Part shown: positions 1 through 8,789 of the stretch, piece after piece
How the letters are laid out: every line of letters begins with the position of its first letter
How positions within the stretch are numbered: the stretch's first letter is position 1
The notes under the pieces: generated by a model
Told to the model about the DNA's origin: nothing
The model's database searches: none
The model's input: the letters and a program-made list of their open reading frames with translations, nothing else
Source of the DNA: Streptosporangium canum
Lineage (GTDB): Bacteria; Actinomycetota; Actinomycetes; Streptosporangiales; Streptosporangiaceae
Assembly (NCBI RefSeq): GCF_900113865.1
Contig: NZ_FOQY01000019.1
Span: 62,001-126,000, forward strand
DNA length: 64,000 nucleotides
Direction of reading: 5' to 3'
Program-made: the position numbers and the translations under genes

Positions 1-836
1 CCGAAGAAGACGAAGAAGACCGCGGCGAACAGATCCCGGAGCGGGCTCAGCAACGCCTGGGCGTCCTCGGCCAGCTCTCCGGAGACCGCGATGCCGACGA
101 GGAAGGCCCCGACGGCGGCGGAGACCTGGAGCTGCTGGGCGACTCCGGCGACCAGCATCGCGAGCCCGACCACCTTCAGTAGCAGCACCTCCGAGTTGGG
201 GCTGGAGATGAACGCCTCGATGAAGCGGCCGTAGCGGAGCGCGACCAGCAGCACCACGCTGACGGTGCCCAGCGCGATCCCCACGGTGATCGCGCCGCCG
301 ACGAAGCTCACTCCGGCCAGCATGGCGGTGAGGATCGGCAGGTAGACCGCCATGGTCAGGTCCTCGAAGACCAGCAGGGACAGCACCACCGGGGTCTCCC
401 GGTTGCCGATCCAGCCCAGATCGGACAGGACCTTGGCGGTGATGCCCGAGGAGGTGGCGTAGGTGACGCCGGCCATGGCCACCGCGGCCACCGGGCCCCA
501 GCCGAGCAGCAGCGCCGCGATCGCACCGGGCGCCGCGTTGAGCACCAGGTCGACGACCCCGGCACGGGCGTTGCCCTTCAAGCTCGTCACGAGCTCGTCG
601 GCGTTGTACTCCAGGCCGAGGGTGAGCAGCAGCAGGATGACGCCGATCTCGGCTCCGACCGAGATGAACTCCTCGCTGGTGGCCAGAGGCAGGATGCCGC
701 CCTGCCCGAAGGCCAGGCCCGCGAGGAGGTAGAGGGGAATGGGGGAGATGCCGACGCGCATGGCGAGGGCACCGAGGATGCCGAGCCCGAGGAGGACGGC
801 ACCGAGTTCCAGGATCAGAGTTGCCGTGTCGTGCAC
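1..836 (-). CDS. Cation/proton antiporter, CPA2 (KefB/KhtU-like), 3' part only
   Basis: An open frame on the minus strand starts with GTG at 836 and runs off the left edge, giving about 278 residues. Translation gives alternating hydrophobic helices with CPA2 landmarks: an early segment with LLTLGLEYN, then TYATSSGITAKVL and LLVFEDLTMAVYLPIL, and later GVAQQLQVSAAVGAFLVGIAVSG. Family knowledge places it as a membrane K+(Na+)/H+ antiporter. It lies 8 bp after the stop of the TrkA-C regulator gene, so the two form a KhtT-KhtU-like operon. The C-terminus is outside the window, so presence of a C-terminal RCK domain cannot be judged. Ion specificity is not readable from sequence. Confidence 0.85.
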   Translation of the reverse strand, partial: MHDTATLILELGAVLLGLGILGALAMRVGISPIPLYLLAGLAFGQGGILPLATSEEFISVGAEIGVILLLLTLGLEYNADELVTSLKGNARAGVVDLVLNAAPGAIAALLLGWGPVAAVAMAGVTYATSSGITAKVLSDLGWIGNRETPVVLSLLVFEDLTMAVYLPILTAMLAGVSFVGGAITVGIALGTVSVVLLVALRYGRFIEAFISSPNSEVLLLKVVGLAMLVAGVAQQLQVSAAVGAFLVGIAVSGELAEDAQALLSPLRDLFAAVFFVFF

Positions 837-844
837 CCGCTGCC

Positions 845-1351
845 CTAACCGTTGGTCAGGATGTCGGCGACGGTGGCGGTACTCTCCGGGCTGCCCACCA
901 CGACGACCACGTCGTCGCCGGCGAGCACGAAGCCGGGGCCGGGGCTGGCGAAGACCTGCCCGGCACGGACCACGGCCACGATGGAGGCGCCGGTGCGGGT
1001 GCGCACACGCGCGTCACCCATCGGCCGTCCGTCGTAGGAGGTGCCGGGCAGGATGGGAAGCTGGAGGCTGACCAGGCCCTCCACCTCGCGGTGCAGGGCG
1101 TTGAGACGCTGCACGATACGCGGCGCGCCGAGCAGCTCGCAGAGCGCGTCGGCCTCCTCGTCGTTCAGCATGACGGTCTCGCACGCGCGATCGGGGTCGG
1201 TTGGGTCGTATATCACTAAGTCACGGCGGCCCGTCCGGTGGGAGACGATCCCGATCCGTCGGCCTGAACGAGTGGTGAACTCGTGCCGTAGTCCGATTCC
1301 GGGCAGTGCCGTCTGCTCGACCTCCACCGTGACCTTCCTCCGTTTGTGCAT
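845..1351 (-). CDS. TrkA-C domain regulatory subunit of the cation/proton antiporter (KhtT-like)
   Basis: The 168-aa protein has an N-terminal alpha/beta domain (about 1-75, with the EADALCELLG segment) and a C-terminal TrkA_C/RCK_C domain (about 95-165). The latter shows the pattern GASIVAVVRAGQ, FVLAGDDVVVVVGSPE that binds small ligands in this family. It is cytoplasmic and is expected to gate the antiporter encoded 8 bp downstream, as KhtT does for KhtU in Bacillus. The ATG start at 1351 gives a basic N-terminus (MHKRRKVTVEVE) typical of annotated relatives. The 267-bp gap on its 5' side separates it from the divergent DUF4132 operon. The ligand (c-di-AMP, pH or other) is not inferable. 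Confidence 0.85.
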   Translation of the reverse strand: MHKRRKVTVEVEQTALPGIGLRHEFTTRSGRRIGIVSHRTGRRDLVIYDPTDPDRACETVMLNDEEADALCELLGAPRIVQRLNALHREVEGLVSLQLPILPGTSYDGRPMGDARVRTRTGASIVAVVRAGQVFASPGPGFVLAGDDVVVVVGSPESTATVADILTNG

Positions 1352-1618
1352 GTAGCGGCTGTTTACCCGAACCTACCAATCAATGACATAAGGGGAGGAT
1401 CTCCGGGGTGACATGTACTGCTGACTGGCTTTGCGGGTTACCCGGCCGGCGAGCGGAAGCCCGCCCGTGGTCGGCGGGCGCCGCCGTCCCTCGCCTCCGA
1501 TCGGGCCGTGCGGCGGGTCCCCCGGCCGTGGAGCGACGGGCGCGTGATCGCGTTTGTCGGTCAGGGTCGCTAGCGTTCCGCGCATCACATCGGCAGGTGC
1601 TGTGAACCCCCGCAGAAT

Positions 1619-2527
1619 GTGACAGATCATGGACGGCGAAAGGTGAAACCGTTGGGTTGGCTGGCGGTGGGCGACGCGTACGAAGTCGCCCTCATAGAGG
1701 GCCGGATCACGGCCAGAGCCACCTCGGGCAGGGCGGCGGGGCGGCAGCTGAAGTCGCTGCCCAAGGCGTTGCGAGAGCATCCCGAGGTGGACCGGCTGCG
1801 CCGTTTCGCCGAATGGCTGGACCGGCACGCCGCCGCGTGCGTGGCACAGGTGGACATGTGGATGGTGTCGTCCCTGCCCGTTCCGACCGGGCTGCTGGCC
1901 CGCGTGTGGCCGGACGAGGCGTGGCAGTCGGCCCTGCGGGACCTGGCCGTGGTCGGCGACGACCCGGACGAGGTCGGCTTCCTGCGGGACGCCACCGACT
2001 CCGGAGAGCTGCGGGTGGTGAACCTGGACGGCGAGACCGTCCGGCTGTCGCCGCGGACGGTGACCCTGCCGCATCCCGTGCTGCTGCCCGAATTGGACGA
2101 CCTCAGGGAGTTCGCCGCGGAGCTGGGCGTGGTGCAGAAGGTCGAGCAGATCCACCGGGCCACCTGGCACAGGCCCGCGGACCTCGCCGAGCGCGGGGAG
2201 AAGGCGACCGACGTGACGGAGTTCGCCGGGGGCAAGTACGCCTCCCGGTTCGGCCTGGCGGCCCGGGCCACCTCGCTCGGCTACCGGGTGTCCGGAGGTT
2301 ACGCCACGTGCCGGGTCCGCGATGCCGGGCGGATCGCGGAGGCGGCCGTGTGGATCGGCGAGCCGTACTGGGACGGCCAGACGACGACGGGCGGTCTCAC
2401 CTGGCACGACCAGGACGGCCGGTCGCTCCCGCTGCGCGAGGTCGGCCCGGTGGCCTGGTCGGAGGGTATGCGGATGGCCGCGGCGCTGTACGCCGGCCGG
2501 CAGGTGGAAGAGGGGAAGGACACGTGA
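1619..2527 (+). CDS. DUF4132 domain protein (MolR/YehI C-terminal-like)
   Basis: The 302-aa cytoplasmic protein resembles the DUF4132 region found at the C-terminus of E. coli MolR/YehI. The pattern seen is a PKALREHPEVDRLRRF segment, then RVWPDEAWQ, a charged DGETVRLSPRTVTLPHPVLLPE strand/helix segment and a VVQKVEQIHRATW block, ending near VGPVAWSEGMRMAAALYAGR. The GTG at 1619 was chosen as the first start in frame; GTG 1643 is an alternative. It overlaps the next gene by 4 bp (GTGA at 2524), so the two are translationally coupled, and it heads the five-gene YehL-type MoxR/VWA locus. Biochemical function is unknown in the family. Confidence 0.8.
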   Translation: MTDHGRRKVKPLGWLAVGDAYEVALIEGRITARATSGRAAGRQLKSLPKALREHPEVDRLRRFAEWLDRHAAACVAQVDMWMVSSLPVPTGLLARVWPDEAWQSALRDLAVVGDDPDEVGFLRDATDSGELRVVNLDGETVRLSPRTVTLPHPVLLPELDDLREFAAELGVVQKVEQIHRATWHRPADLAERGEKATDVTEFAGGKYASRFGLAARATSLGYRVSGGYATCRVRDAGRIAEAAVWIGEPYWDGQTTTGGLTWHDQDGRSLPLREVGPVAWSEGMRMAAALYAGRQVEEGKDT

Positions 2528-5500
2528 GCGGGGACATGTCGCCGGTGGAGGCCAAGGCCACGGAACTGCTGAAGGCCGGGGCGGTGCTGCCCCCGGACAC
2601 CGAGGGGGCCGGTGACCGGGCGGTGCCGCTGACGGCCCGGCGCTACCGTCACCCCGGGCTGGACGGCCGGGTGGTCGTACGGCTGGTCGCCGGGGAGCTC
2701 GGCGCGGCCGAGGACCTGGCGGCGGGCTTCCTGGGCCTGGAGCCGGACGGGGAGCCCGCCGTCGTCGGGCTGGGGGCGCGACGCTCCCTCGGCTTCCCGG
2801 AATGGGTGCTGGTGCACCACCCCGAGGACGGACATCACGCGCTCGCCGTCGTGCCCGAGCTGGAGCGTACGGCCCGGCAGGCGAAGTCCAAGCCGAAGGC
2901 CGCGCTGGACGCCTACCAGCAGCTCGCCGGTCAGCTGGCCGCGTCCGTCCCGCACTTCCTGCCCACGTTCTACGAGCAGGCCGGCCGGGTGTTCCTGACG
3001 GTGGAGAACACCACCTACGCCGCGCAGATGTTCGCCCACGCGCGCAAGGCCGAGGCGGAGCACGGCCTCGCGGTGGACGAGGACCGGCTCGACGCGGTGT
3101 TCCTGGAGTTCGCGCTCGCGGGGGCGCTGCCGGTCAAGGTGCTCTCCGGATACGCCAAGGAGCTGGCCGGCCGGCTGCCTGCGGACGAGGCGCTGCGCCG
3201 GTTCACGCGGCTGTGCGTACGGCGTACCGCGGGAGGGCTGCCGCCGTCGGCGCAGATGGCGAACGATCTGCGGAGGCTCGCCAGAGCCGCCGGCGCGGAC
3301 GCGGACGGGGAGGAGCAGGCGTACCTGGCCGAGCTGCTCGGCCTGCCGGCCACCCAGCGGGCCGCCGTGGGCTGGTGGAAGGCCCACCACCAGGCGATCG
3401 CGTCGCTGGGCCGGCGGGAGCCCGAGGTCCGCGGGACGCTGCTGAACAGCATGCCGCAGGTCATGGACGGCGAGCTGGCGGGCCTGTGGCTGGAGGTCCT
3501 TGAGGAGTCCGGCGCCGCCGCCGGCCTGGCCGGCGGCGAGGTGCCCGAGCGGGAGCGGCCCGCCGACGGCACCGCGGGCTGGTTCGACAGGTTCCTGCGG
3601 GCCCGGAACCGCGCCGTAGGGATCCCACCCCGCCTGCCCGGTCTGTACGCGCTGGTGGAGCGGGTGGCCGACCGGCTGCGGGCCGAGCTCGCCGAGCCGG
3701 ACCGGAAGGCGCCGACGGCCGAGTACGACGTCGACCTGCTGGACCTGCTGCTCGCCCTGGACATCCCGGTGGCCGACCCCGACGAGCGCCGGTCGCTGCA
3801 CCTGGTGCCCTGGGCGAAGGGCGAAGACCGGCGCGACCTGCTCGCCCTGGCCGCCGACCCCCGCTTCCGGCCCGCCTTCCAGCGCGGGGCCGACGGGTTC
3901 GGCGACAACGAGCACGGACGGCGGGCCATCCGCGTCCTGGCCGAATCCCCCGGCGGGCGGCCGATGCTCGCCGAGTGGATGCGGAAGGTGGCCCTGCGGT
4001 CGTCGGCCGCCGGACTGCCGGAGCTGCCCGACGCCATGCGGCGGCTGTCCTGGCTGCCGGGCGAGGCGCTGCTCCTGGCCGAGGAGGAGGTGCGCCAGGC
4101 CGCCGGGGCGGACGTCGCGCTGGTGCTCGCCCGGACGCTCCGGGCCGGGCTCTTCGACGAACTGGGCTGGCCGGCCTGGGAGGAGGCGGCCGAAAGCCTC
4201 GTGCCGAGGAAGGACGTCGACGACCTCGTCGTCGCCGACGCCTGGCCGCACCTGATCGTCGCGGGATCCTCGCAGGTCCGGGTCCTCGGCGCCGAGGGCA
4301 CCGTGCTCACCCACGACCTGCGCGTCCCGGCCGGCGACACCTGGGGCGACGACCACGGCTTCCACTACGTGGACGGCGAGCTGCTCGTCTACTGGCACTC
4401 CCGGCAGCTCGGCAGCGAGCTGCGCGGATACTGGCACACCTCGGCCGACCGGATCCATCTGCTGGAGGGGGACGGCAGCACCCGCGGCACGCGCCTGAAC
4501 TGGTACCGAGGCGACGACCCGGCCACCCTGCCGCTGCCCGGCGGCGGGCGGACGACCGGCTGGGGGGTGCTGCACCCCGGAGACACGGCCGTGCCCGCCG
4601 AACGGTCGGTGATCACCGACGGCACCTCGTTCTGGGTGTGGACCTGGGACGGCTCGGACCACGAGAGCACCGGATGGTACGAATACCACCCGCTCAGCGG
4701 GGAGCGGGGCAGGAAGGGCATGCCCGGCTTCCTCGCCGACGCGCTCCGCACCGCCCCGGCGGGCAGCGCGTTCCAGGCGGGCTGGCTGCTGCCCGCCCCT
4801 TCGGACGAGGCCACCCCCGTCGGCACCCCGGTGGGCGGCCTGTTCGGCTGGCGGGTGGTGCGGCTGCCCGACGGATCGATGCGCGGTGAGGACCTCGCCG
4901 GCCGCGCCGTCACCGTGGGAGCCGACTCCGGAGCCCCGCTGCGCGCCCTGACGTTCCCCGGCGACGACCGGCCCCGGGCCGTCGTGAAGAACGGGGGCTA
5001 CCAGGTCAATCTGGTCGACCAGGACGGCGTCGTTACGGCTGTGGCCAAGACGGACGACGTCCCCGGCCCCTTCGCCGCGGGCACGCTCATCCTGCCGCCG
5101 CCGCGCTACTGGCACTGCCTCCAGCCGAGGGATCCGGAGGGCTCCGCGCTGCTGCGCCGCATGGACCGGGACACCTCGGCGGCCCTGCTGGAAGCGGTCG
5201 ACGCCGGAGGCGAGACCGGAGAGGAGGAGTCGCGGGCGCGGATCCGGGCCCTGCTGCCGCAGGTGAGCCATGACGCGCTGGTGACCGGCATCACCGGGGT
5301 CGTGCGCTTCGCCGCCGCCCGGCAGGCCGAGCTCCACGCCGTCGCGGCCCGGCTCTCCGAGGCGCTCGCCGGTGGCCACCGGGAGGAGTCGCCCACCGGC
5401 CCGGTGGACCGGCTGCTCGGCCAGGCGCTCAGCGGCCTCGGCGGTTCCGCCACCCACTCATGGTACGGCCAGGACCTGGACGGCGCCTTCCGGCAGATCC

Positions 5501-7434
5501 GGTCGATCGGGCAGGCGCTGGCGGCCGACGCCCCGGAGACGGCCCCGGCCCGCCTCCACCTCGACCTGCCGGAGTCGCCGCCCGCGTCCCTGCACTGGGA
5601 CCCCCTGCTCGACCACTCCGCCGCCCTGGCGTTCCGGGCCGCAGCGGTGGCGATCGAGGAGGAACACCGCGCCGCGCTGCACGCGCTCCTGCGCGAACTG
5701 CGCGATCTCGGGCTGCCCACCGCGGCCGCCCCCTCCCGGTGGCGCCGGATGTCGCTGCACCTCGACAGGGACCACCTGCCCATGGTCGACGGCAACCTGC
5801 GTCCCGGCACCTGGCTCGGGGTGCTGCCGCTGGGCGACGGCGCGCTCCTCGCCTTCGTGAACCGGTCGTCCCCGGACGACTCCGGCTGCGTGTGGACGGC
5901 GCTGTTCCACGACCCGGCCGGCCGCTTCGACGTCCCTCGCCCCTACACCGTCCGGTCCTCGTCCCCCGTCGGCGAGGACCGGCGGGCGGGCTGGCTCGAC
6001 GCGTTCCTCACCGAGCTGGCCGAGCGGGGCCCGGCGCCCTGGCGGCCCGAGGCCGCGGAGGAGTTCGCCCGGCTCACCGGCGTCTCCCCGACGACCGCCC
6101 GGCTGGTCGTGGCCGGCCTGCCGTACGTGGACGCCTACGAGCGGACCTTCCTGTCCAAGGAGGCGCGGGCCATGCTCGGGGTGAAGGTCGCCGACGCCGC
6201 CGTCGCGAAGGACGAGCTGCGCAAGGTGAGCGACCACGCCCGGCGCGCGGTCGTCGCGGCGCTCCTGCCCGAGGACCCCGCCCGGCTCTGGACGGACGGC
6301 CCGGACGCGGCCGGCGCGGCGCGGGTGTGGAACAGCGAGGTGGGGCGGCAGGTGGCGATCCCCGAATGGCTGCTCGGTGAGGCGGCCCGCGCGGTGAAGG
6401 CGGGAGGGAACGCGGGCTGGGCACTGCGCGCCCTCGCCGACCCGGCCGCCGAGCCGGAGCTGAGCCGGGATCTGGTCTGGGAGGTCAACGGCGACCGGGT
6501 CAGACCCGTCGACGGGCAGGCCACCGGATTCACCGCGAGCACGCTCGTCACGGTCGTCGCCACAGCGGGCTGGCTCGCCCACCGGCTCCCCGCCGGAGAC
6601 CCGATCCGCGCCACCCTGCCGAAGGCGCTGGCCATGGTCCGCGACCGGCTGGCCGGTCCGGACCTGATGCTCGACCTCGGCCGCTACGTCGACCTGCCCG
6701 GGTTCCGCAAGGCCGCCGGAGCCCCGACCGAGATCGGCGAGGGCTACGAGAGATACGGCGCCGTCATCATGGCCACCTACGACACCCGCCCGGCGCCGGG
6801 CATCCGTACGGCCCTGCTGGACACGGCCGGAGACGATCCCTACCTGCGTGCCCTGGTCGGTTCCGAGGGATCGTTCCCGGCCGAGGTGGCGCTGCGTACC
6901 GCCTGTGACCCGCGGTTCGAGGCGCTCCTGGCCGATCCGGGCGACCCCGTGGAGGGGGAGCGGGACGCGGACGGCACGTGGTGGCCGCAGGATCCCACCC
7001 GGTCGGCGCCCGAACTGGTCGTCGAAGCGGCGAAGGAGCACGGCCTCGGCGAGGACGCCGCGGCCCTCTACCTGACGCTGCTGGCCATGCCGGATCCGAC
7101 CGACCGCAACGTCGCCCGGTGGACGGGCTGGAAGCCCGCCCGCCTCAAGGAGGCGCGCGCCGAGCTGGCCGCCACCGGCCTCGTCGTCGAAGCCAACCGG
7201 GCGCGGGCCGGGCGCTCGCTGTTCCTGCCCGGCGGCTGGACGGAGCTGAAGGCGCCGTGCCTCCCGCTGGAGCAGTGGAAACTCCCCCTGTTCGACCTGA
7301 TCGGGAGCCGGAGCACACCGCTCGTGCCGATCCAGCCCGCCGCCGACCTGTACCGCAGGGCCTGGCAGCGGGTCCGGGACGGCGACGCCCCCCGGTTCGA
7401 GGAGCTCAGGGTCAGGCGCGGCAGGCGCCGCTGA
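2524..7434 (+). CDS. Very large uncharacterised protein of the YehL/VWA locus (1636 aa)
   Basis: The true start is very probably GTG 2524, overlapping the upstream stop; the frame is open further upstream only as a shadow of the previous gene. No signal peptide or membrane segment is visible. Residues about 1-580 look helical and repeat-like, with conserved-looking blocks FLPTFYEQAGRVFLTVENTTYAAQMFAHARKAE split around 155-190. Residues about 590-860 are rich in Trp/Gly/Asp beta strands (VADAWPHLIVAG, DDHGFHYVDGELLVYWHS) that suggest a beta-propeller-like part. The C-terminal third is again mostly helical, ending in a winged-helix-looking segment (NVARWTGWKPARLKEARAEL). Relatives are sometimes labelled DNA-binding protein, which I cannot verify. 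Position implies a large scaffold or substrate of the ATPase/VWA system. Confidence 0.75.
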   Translation: MSGDMSPVEAKATELLKAGAVLPPDTEGAGDRAVPLTARRYRHPGLDGRVVVRLVAGELGAAEDLAAGFLGLEPDGEPAVVGLGARRSLGFPEWVLVHHPEDGHHALAVVPELERTARQAKSKPKAALDAYQQLAGQLAASVPHFLPTFYEQAGRVFLTVENTTYAAQMFAHARKAEAEHGLAVDEDRLDAVFLEFALAGALPVKVLSGYAKELAGRLPADEALRRFTRLCVRRTAGGLPPSAQMANDLRRLARAAGADADGEEQAYLAELLGLPATQRAAVGWWKAHHQAIASLGRREPEVRGTLLNSMPQVMDGELAGLWLEVLEESGAAAGLAGGEVPERERPADGTAGWFDRFLRARNRAVGIPPRLPGLYALVERVADRLRAELAEPDRKAPTAEYDVDLLDLLLALDIPVADPDERRSLHLVPWAKGEDRRDLLALAADPRFRPAFQRGADGFGDNEHGRRAIRVLAESPGGRPMLAEWMRKVALRSSAAGLPELPDAMRRLSWLPGEALLLAEEEVRQAAGADVALVLARTLRAGLFDELGWPAWEEAAESLVPRKDVDDLVVADAWPHLIVAGSSQVRVLGAEGTVLTHDLRVPAGDTWGDDHGFHYVDGELLVYWHSRQLGSELRGYWHTSADRIHLLEGDGSTRGTRLNWYRGDDPATLPLPGGGRTTGWGVLHPGDTAVPAERSVITDGTSFWVWTWDGSDHESTGWYEYHPLSGERGRKGMPGFLADALRTAPAGSAFQAGWLLPAPSDEATPVGTPVGGLFGWRVVRLPDGSMRGEDLAGRAVTVGADSGAPLRALTFPGDDRPRAVVKNGGYQVNLVDQDGVVTAVAKTDDVPGPFAAGTLILPPPRYWHCLQPRDPEGSALLRRMDRDTSAALLEAVDAGGETGEEESRARIRALLPQVSHDALVTGITGVVRFAAARQAELHAVAARLSEALAGGHREESPTGPVDRLLGQALSGLGGSATHSWYGQDLDGAFRQIRSIGQALAADAPETAPARLHLDLPESPPASLHWDPLLDHSAALAFRAAAVAIEEEHRAALHALLRELRDLGLPTAAAPSRWRRMSLHLDRDHLPMVDGNLRPGTWLGVLPLGDGALLAFVNRSSPDDSGCVWTALFHDPAGRFDVPRPYTVRSSSPVGEDRRAGWLDAFLTELAERGPAPWRPEAAEEFARLTGVSPTTARLVVAGLPYVDAYERTFLSKEARAMLGVKVADAAVAKDELRKVSDHARRAVVAALLPEDPARLWTDGPDAAGAARVWNSEVGRQVAIPEWLLGEAARAVKAGGNAGWALRALADPAAEPELSRDLVWEVNGDRVRPVDGQATGFTASTLVTVVATAGWLAHRLPAGDPIRATLPKALAMVRDRLAGPDLMLDLGRYVDLPGFRKAAGAPTEIGEGYERYGAVIMATYDTRPAPGIRTALLDTAGDDPYLRALVGSEGSFPAEVALRTACDPRFEALLADPGDPVEGERDADGTWWPQDPTRSAPELVVEAAKEHGLGEDAAALYLTLLAMPDPTDRNVARWTGWKPARLKEARAELAATGLVVEANRARAGRSLFLPGGWTELKAPCLPLEQWKLPLFDLIGSRSTPLVPIQPAADLYRRAWQRVRDGDAPRFEELRVRRGRRR

Positions 7435-7442
7435 ACCCGGGC

Positions 7443-7493
7443 GGCGGGGCGGGTGCGATCCCGGACCCGTCCGGCGGTCGCACCCGCGCCGCC
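7443..7493 (+). terminator. GC-rich hairpin between the giant gene and the MoxR ATPase gene
   Basis: The arms 7443-7458 and 7478-7493 pair over 16 bp with one mismatch around a 19-nt loop; the core is GGGTGCGA/TCGCACCC. No U run follows. It lies in the only sizeable gap (176 bp) inside the YehL-type operon, so it could be an attenuator or partial terminator that sets ATPase level apart from the two upstream proteins. Confidence 0.5.
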
Positions 7494-7610
7494 GGACCGG
7501 ACCGGGCCCTCACCGCGCCGCCGCGCGAGGCAGACACCCGGCACCGGCCGGACCGCCCGTCACGGGCGGCACTTCACAGATCATCATCCAGAGCACAAGG
7601 ACTTCCCCTT

Positions 7611-8789
7611 ATGACCATGACCGACGACCAGGTGACGGTCCCTCCGGCCCGGCAGGTGCTCGCGGCCGAGGAACGGTACGCCACCGAACTCGCCTTCCTG
7701 GCCGCCCACGACGCCGGCCCCCGCCCACCGGGCTGGGCGCTGACGCCACGCGCGGTGGTGACCTTCGTCTGCGGCAGCGGCGACGAGACGCTGGAACTGC
7801 CGAAGAACCGGCGCGGGACGGCCGGCGACGGCACTCCGGCCCGGCTGAGGGTGGCGGCCAAGTTCGTCGGCGAACGCGCCCTGGTCGAACGGTGCGTGGT
7901 GACCCTCGCGGGAGAGCGCGGCCTGCTGCTGGTCGGCGAGCCCGGCACCGCCAAGTCGATGCTGTCGGAGCTGCTGGCCGCCGCCGTGTGCGGAACCAGC
8001 GCGCTCACCGTGCAGGGCACCGCCGGAACGACCGAGGACGCCTTCCGCTACGGCTGGAACTACGCACTGCTGCTCGCCCAGGGCCCGAGCCGGACCGCAC
8101 TGGTCGACTCCCCGGTGCTCACGGCCATGCGCGCGGGGCGCGTCGCCCGGATCGAGGAGATCACCCGCTGCCTGCCCGAGGTGCAGGACGCCCTGGTGTC
8201 GATCCTGTCCGACAGGCGGCTCAGCGTGCCGGAGCTCGCCGGCACCGCCGACGCCCAGGTGGCGGCAACCCCCGGCTTCAGTGTGATCGCCACAGCCAAC
8301 CTGCGCGACCGCGGTGTCTCGGAGATGTCGGCCGCGCTGAAGCGGCGGTTCAACTTCGAGACCGTCGACCCCATCGCGGACGCCGAGGCGGAGACCTCCC
8401 TGGTGCGCCGTCAGGCCACCTCGGTCGTGCAGCGGGCGGGGGCCGCCTTCGGCGTGGACGACGCCGTGCTCGACGCGCTGGTCACGGTCTTCCGCGACCT
8501 GCGCTCCGGCCGCTCGGACGAGGGCTGGGACGTGGAGCGTCCCGGCACGGTGATGTCCACCGCCGAGGCGGTGCAGGTCGCCGCCTCACTGGGGGTCGCC
8601 GCGGCCTACCTGCCGGGCGGTGACGTCCTCGACCTGTTGCCGGGACACCTGCTCGGCGTCGTCCGCAAGGACGACCAGGCCGACCACGGGCGGCTGCTCG
8701 GCTACTGGGACGGCCCGGTGCGACGTCGCGCCGAGGACGGCTCCGCGATGTGGCGCCGGCTCTGGGACCTGCGGGAGAACCTCCGTTGA
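7611..8789 (+). CDS. MoxR-family AAA+ ATPase, YehL subfamily
   Basis: The 392-aa protein carries a Walker A motif GEPGTAKS at 109-116 and a Walker B-like IEEITR at 181-186, where Glu replaces the usual first acidic Asp. A sensor-1 Asn lies in IATANLRDRG at about 230 and basic LKRRF residues near 245 can serve as sensor/finger. The architecture and partner genes match the YehL branch of MoxR ATPases, which act as chaperone-like motors with VWA partners. The start is ATG 7611, with AAGG about 10 nt upstream; ATG 7617 is possible. The stop overlaps the next gene's TTG start. The modified Walker B fits other MoxR variants, so ATPase activity is expected but not proven. Confidence 0.85.
   Translation: MTMTDDQVTVPPARQVLAAEERYATELAFLAAHDAGPRPPGWALTPRAVVTFVCGSGDETLELPKNRRGTAGDGTPARLRVAAKFVGERALVERCVVTLAGERGLLLVGEPGTAKSMLSELLAAAVCGTSALTVQGTAGTTEDAFRYGWNYALLLAQGPSRTALVDSPVLTAMRAGRVARIEEITRCLPEVQDALVSILSDRRLSVPELAGTADAQVAATPGFSVIATANLRDRGVSEMSAALKRRFNFETVDPIADAEAETSLVRRQATSVVQRAGAAFGVDDAVLDALVTVFRDLRSGRSDEGWDVERPGTVMSTAEAVQVAASLGVAAAYLPGGDVLDLLPGHLLGVVRKDDQADHGRLLGYWDGPVRRRAEDGSAMWRRLWDLRENLR

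Noticed and set aside
1352-1618. Possible c-di-AMP or other riboswitch before the KhtT-like gene.
   Set aside because: No conserved ydaO-type core or convincing multi-stem structure could be drawn by eye in the 267-bp gap.
2299-5457. Very long open frames on the strand opposite the giant gene (also opposite 8750-12800, 24011-27200 and 52300-56100).
   Set aside because: In DNA of this GC content stops are rare in the antisense frame; translations are rich in Arg, Gly, Pro and His without domains, while the other strand encodes clear families.
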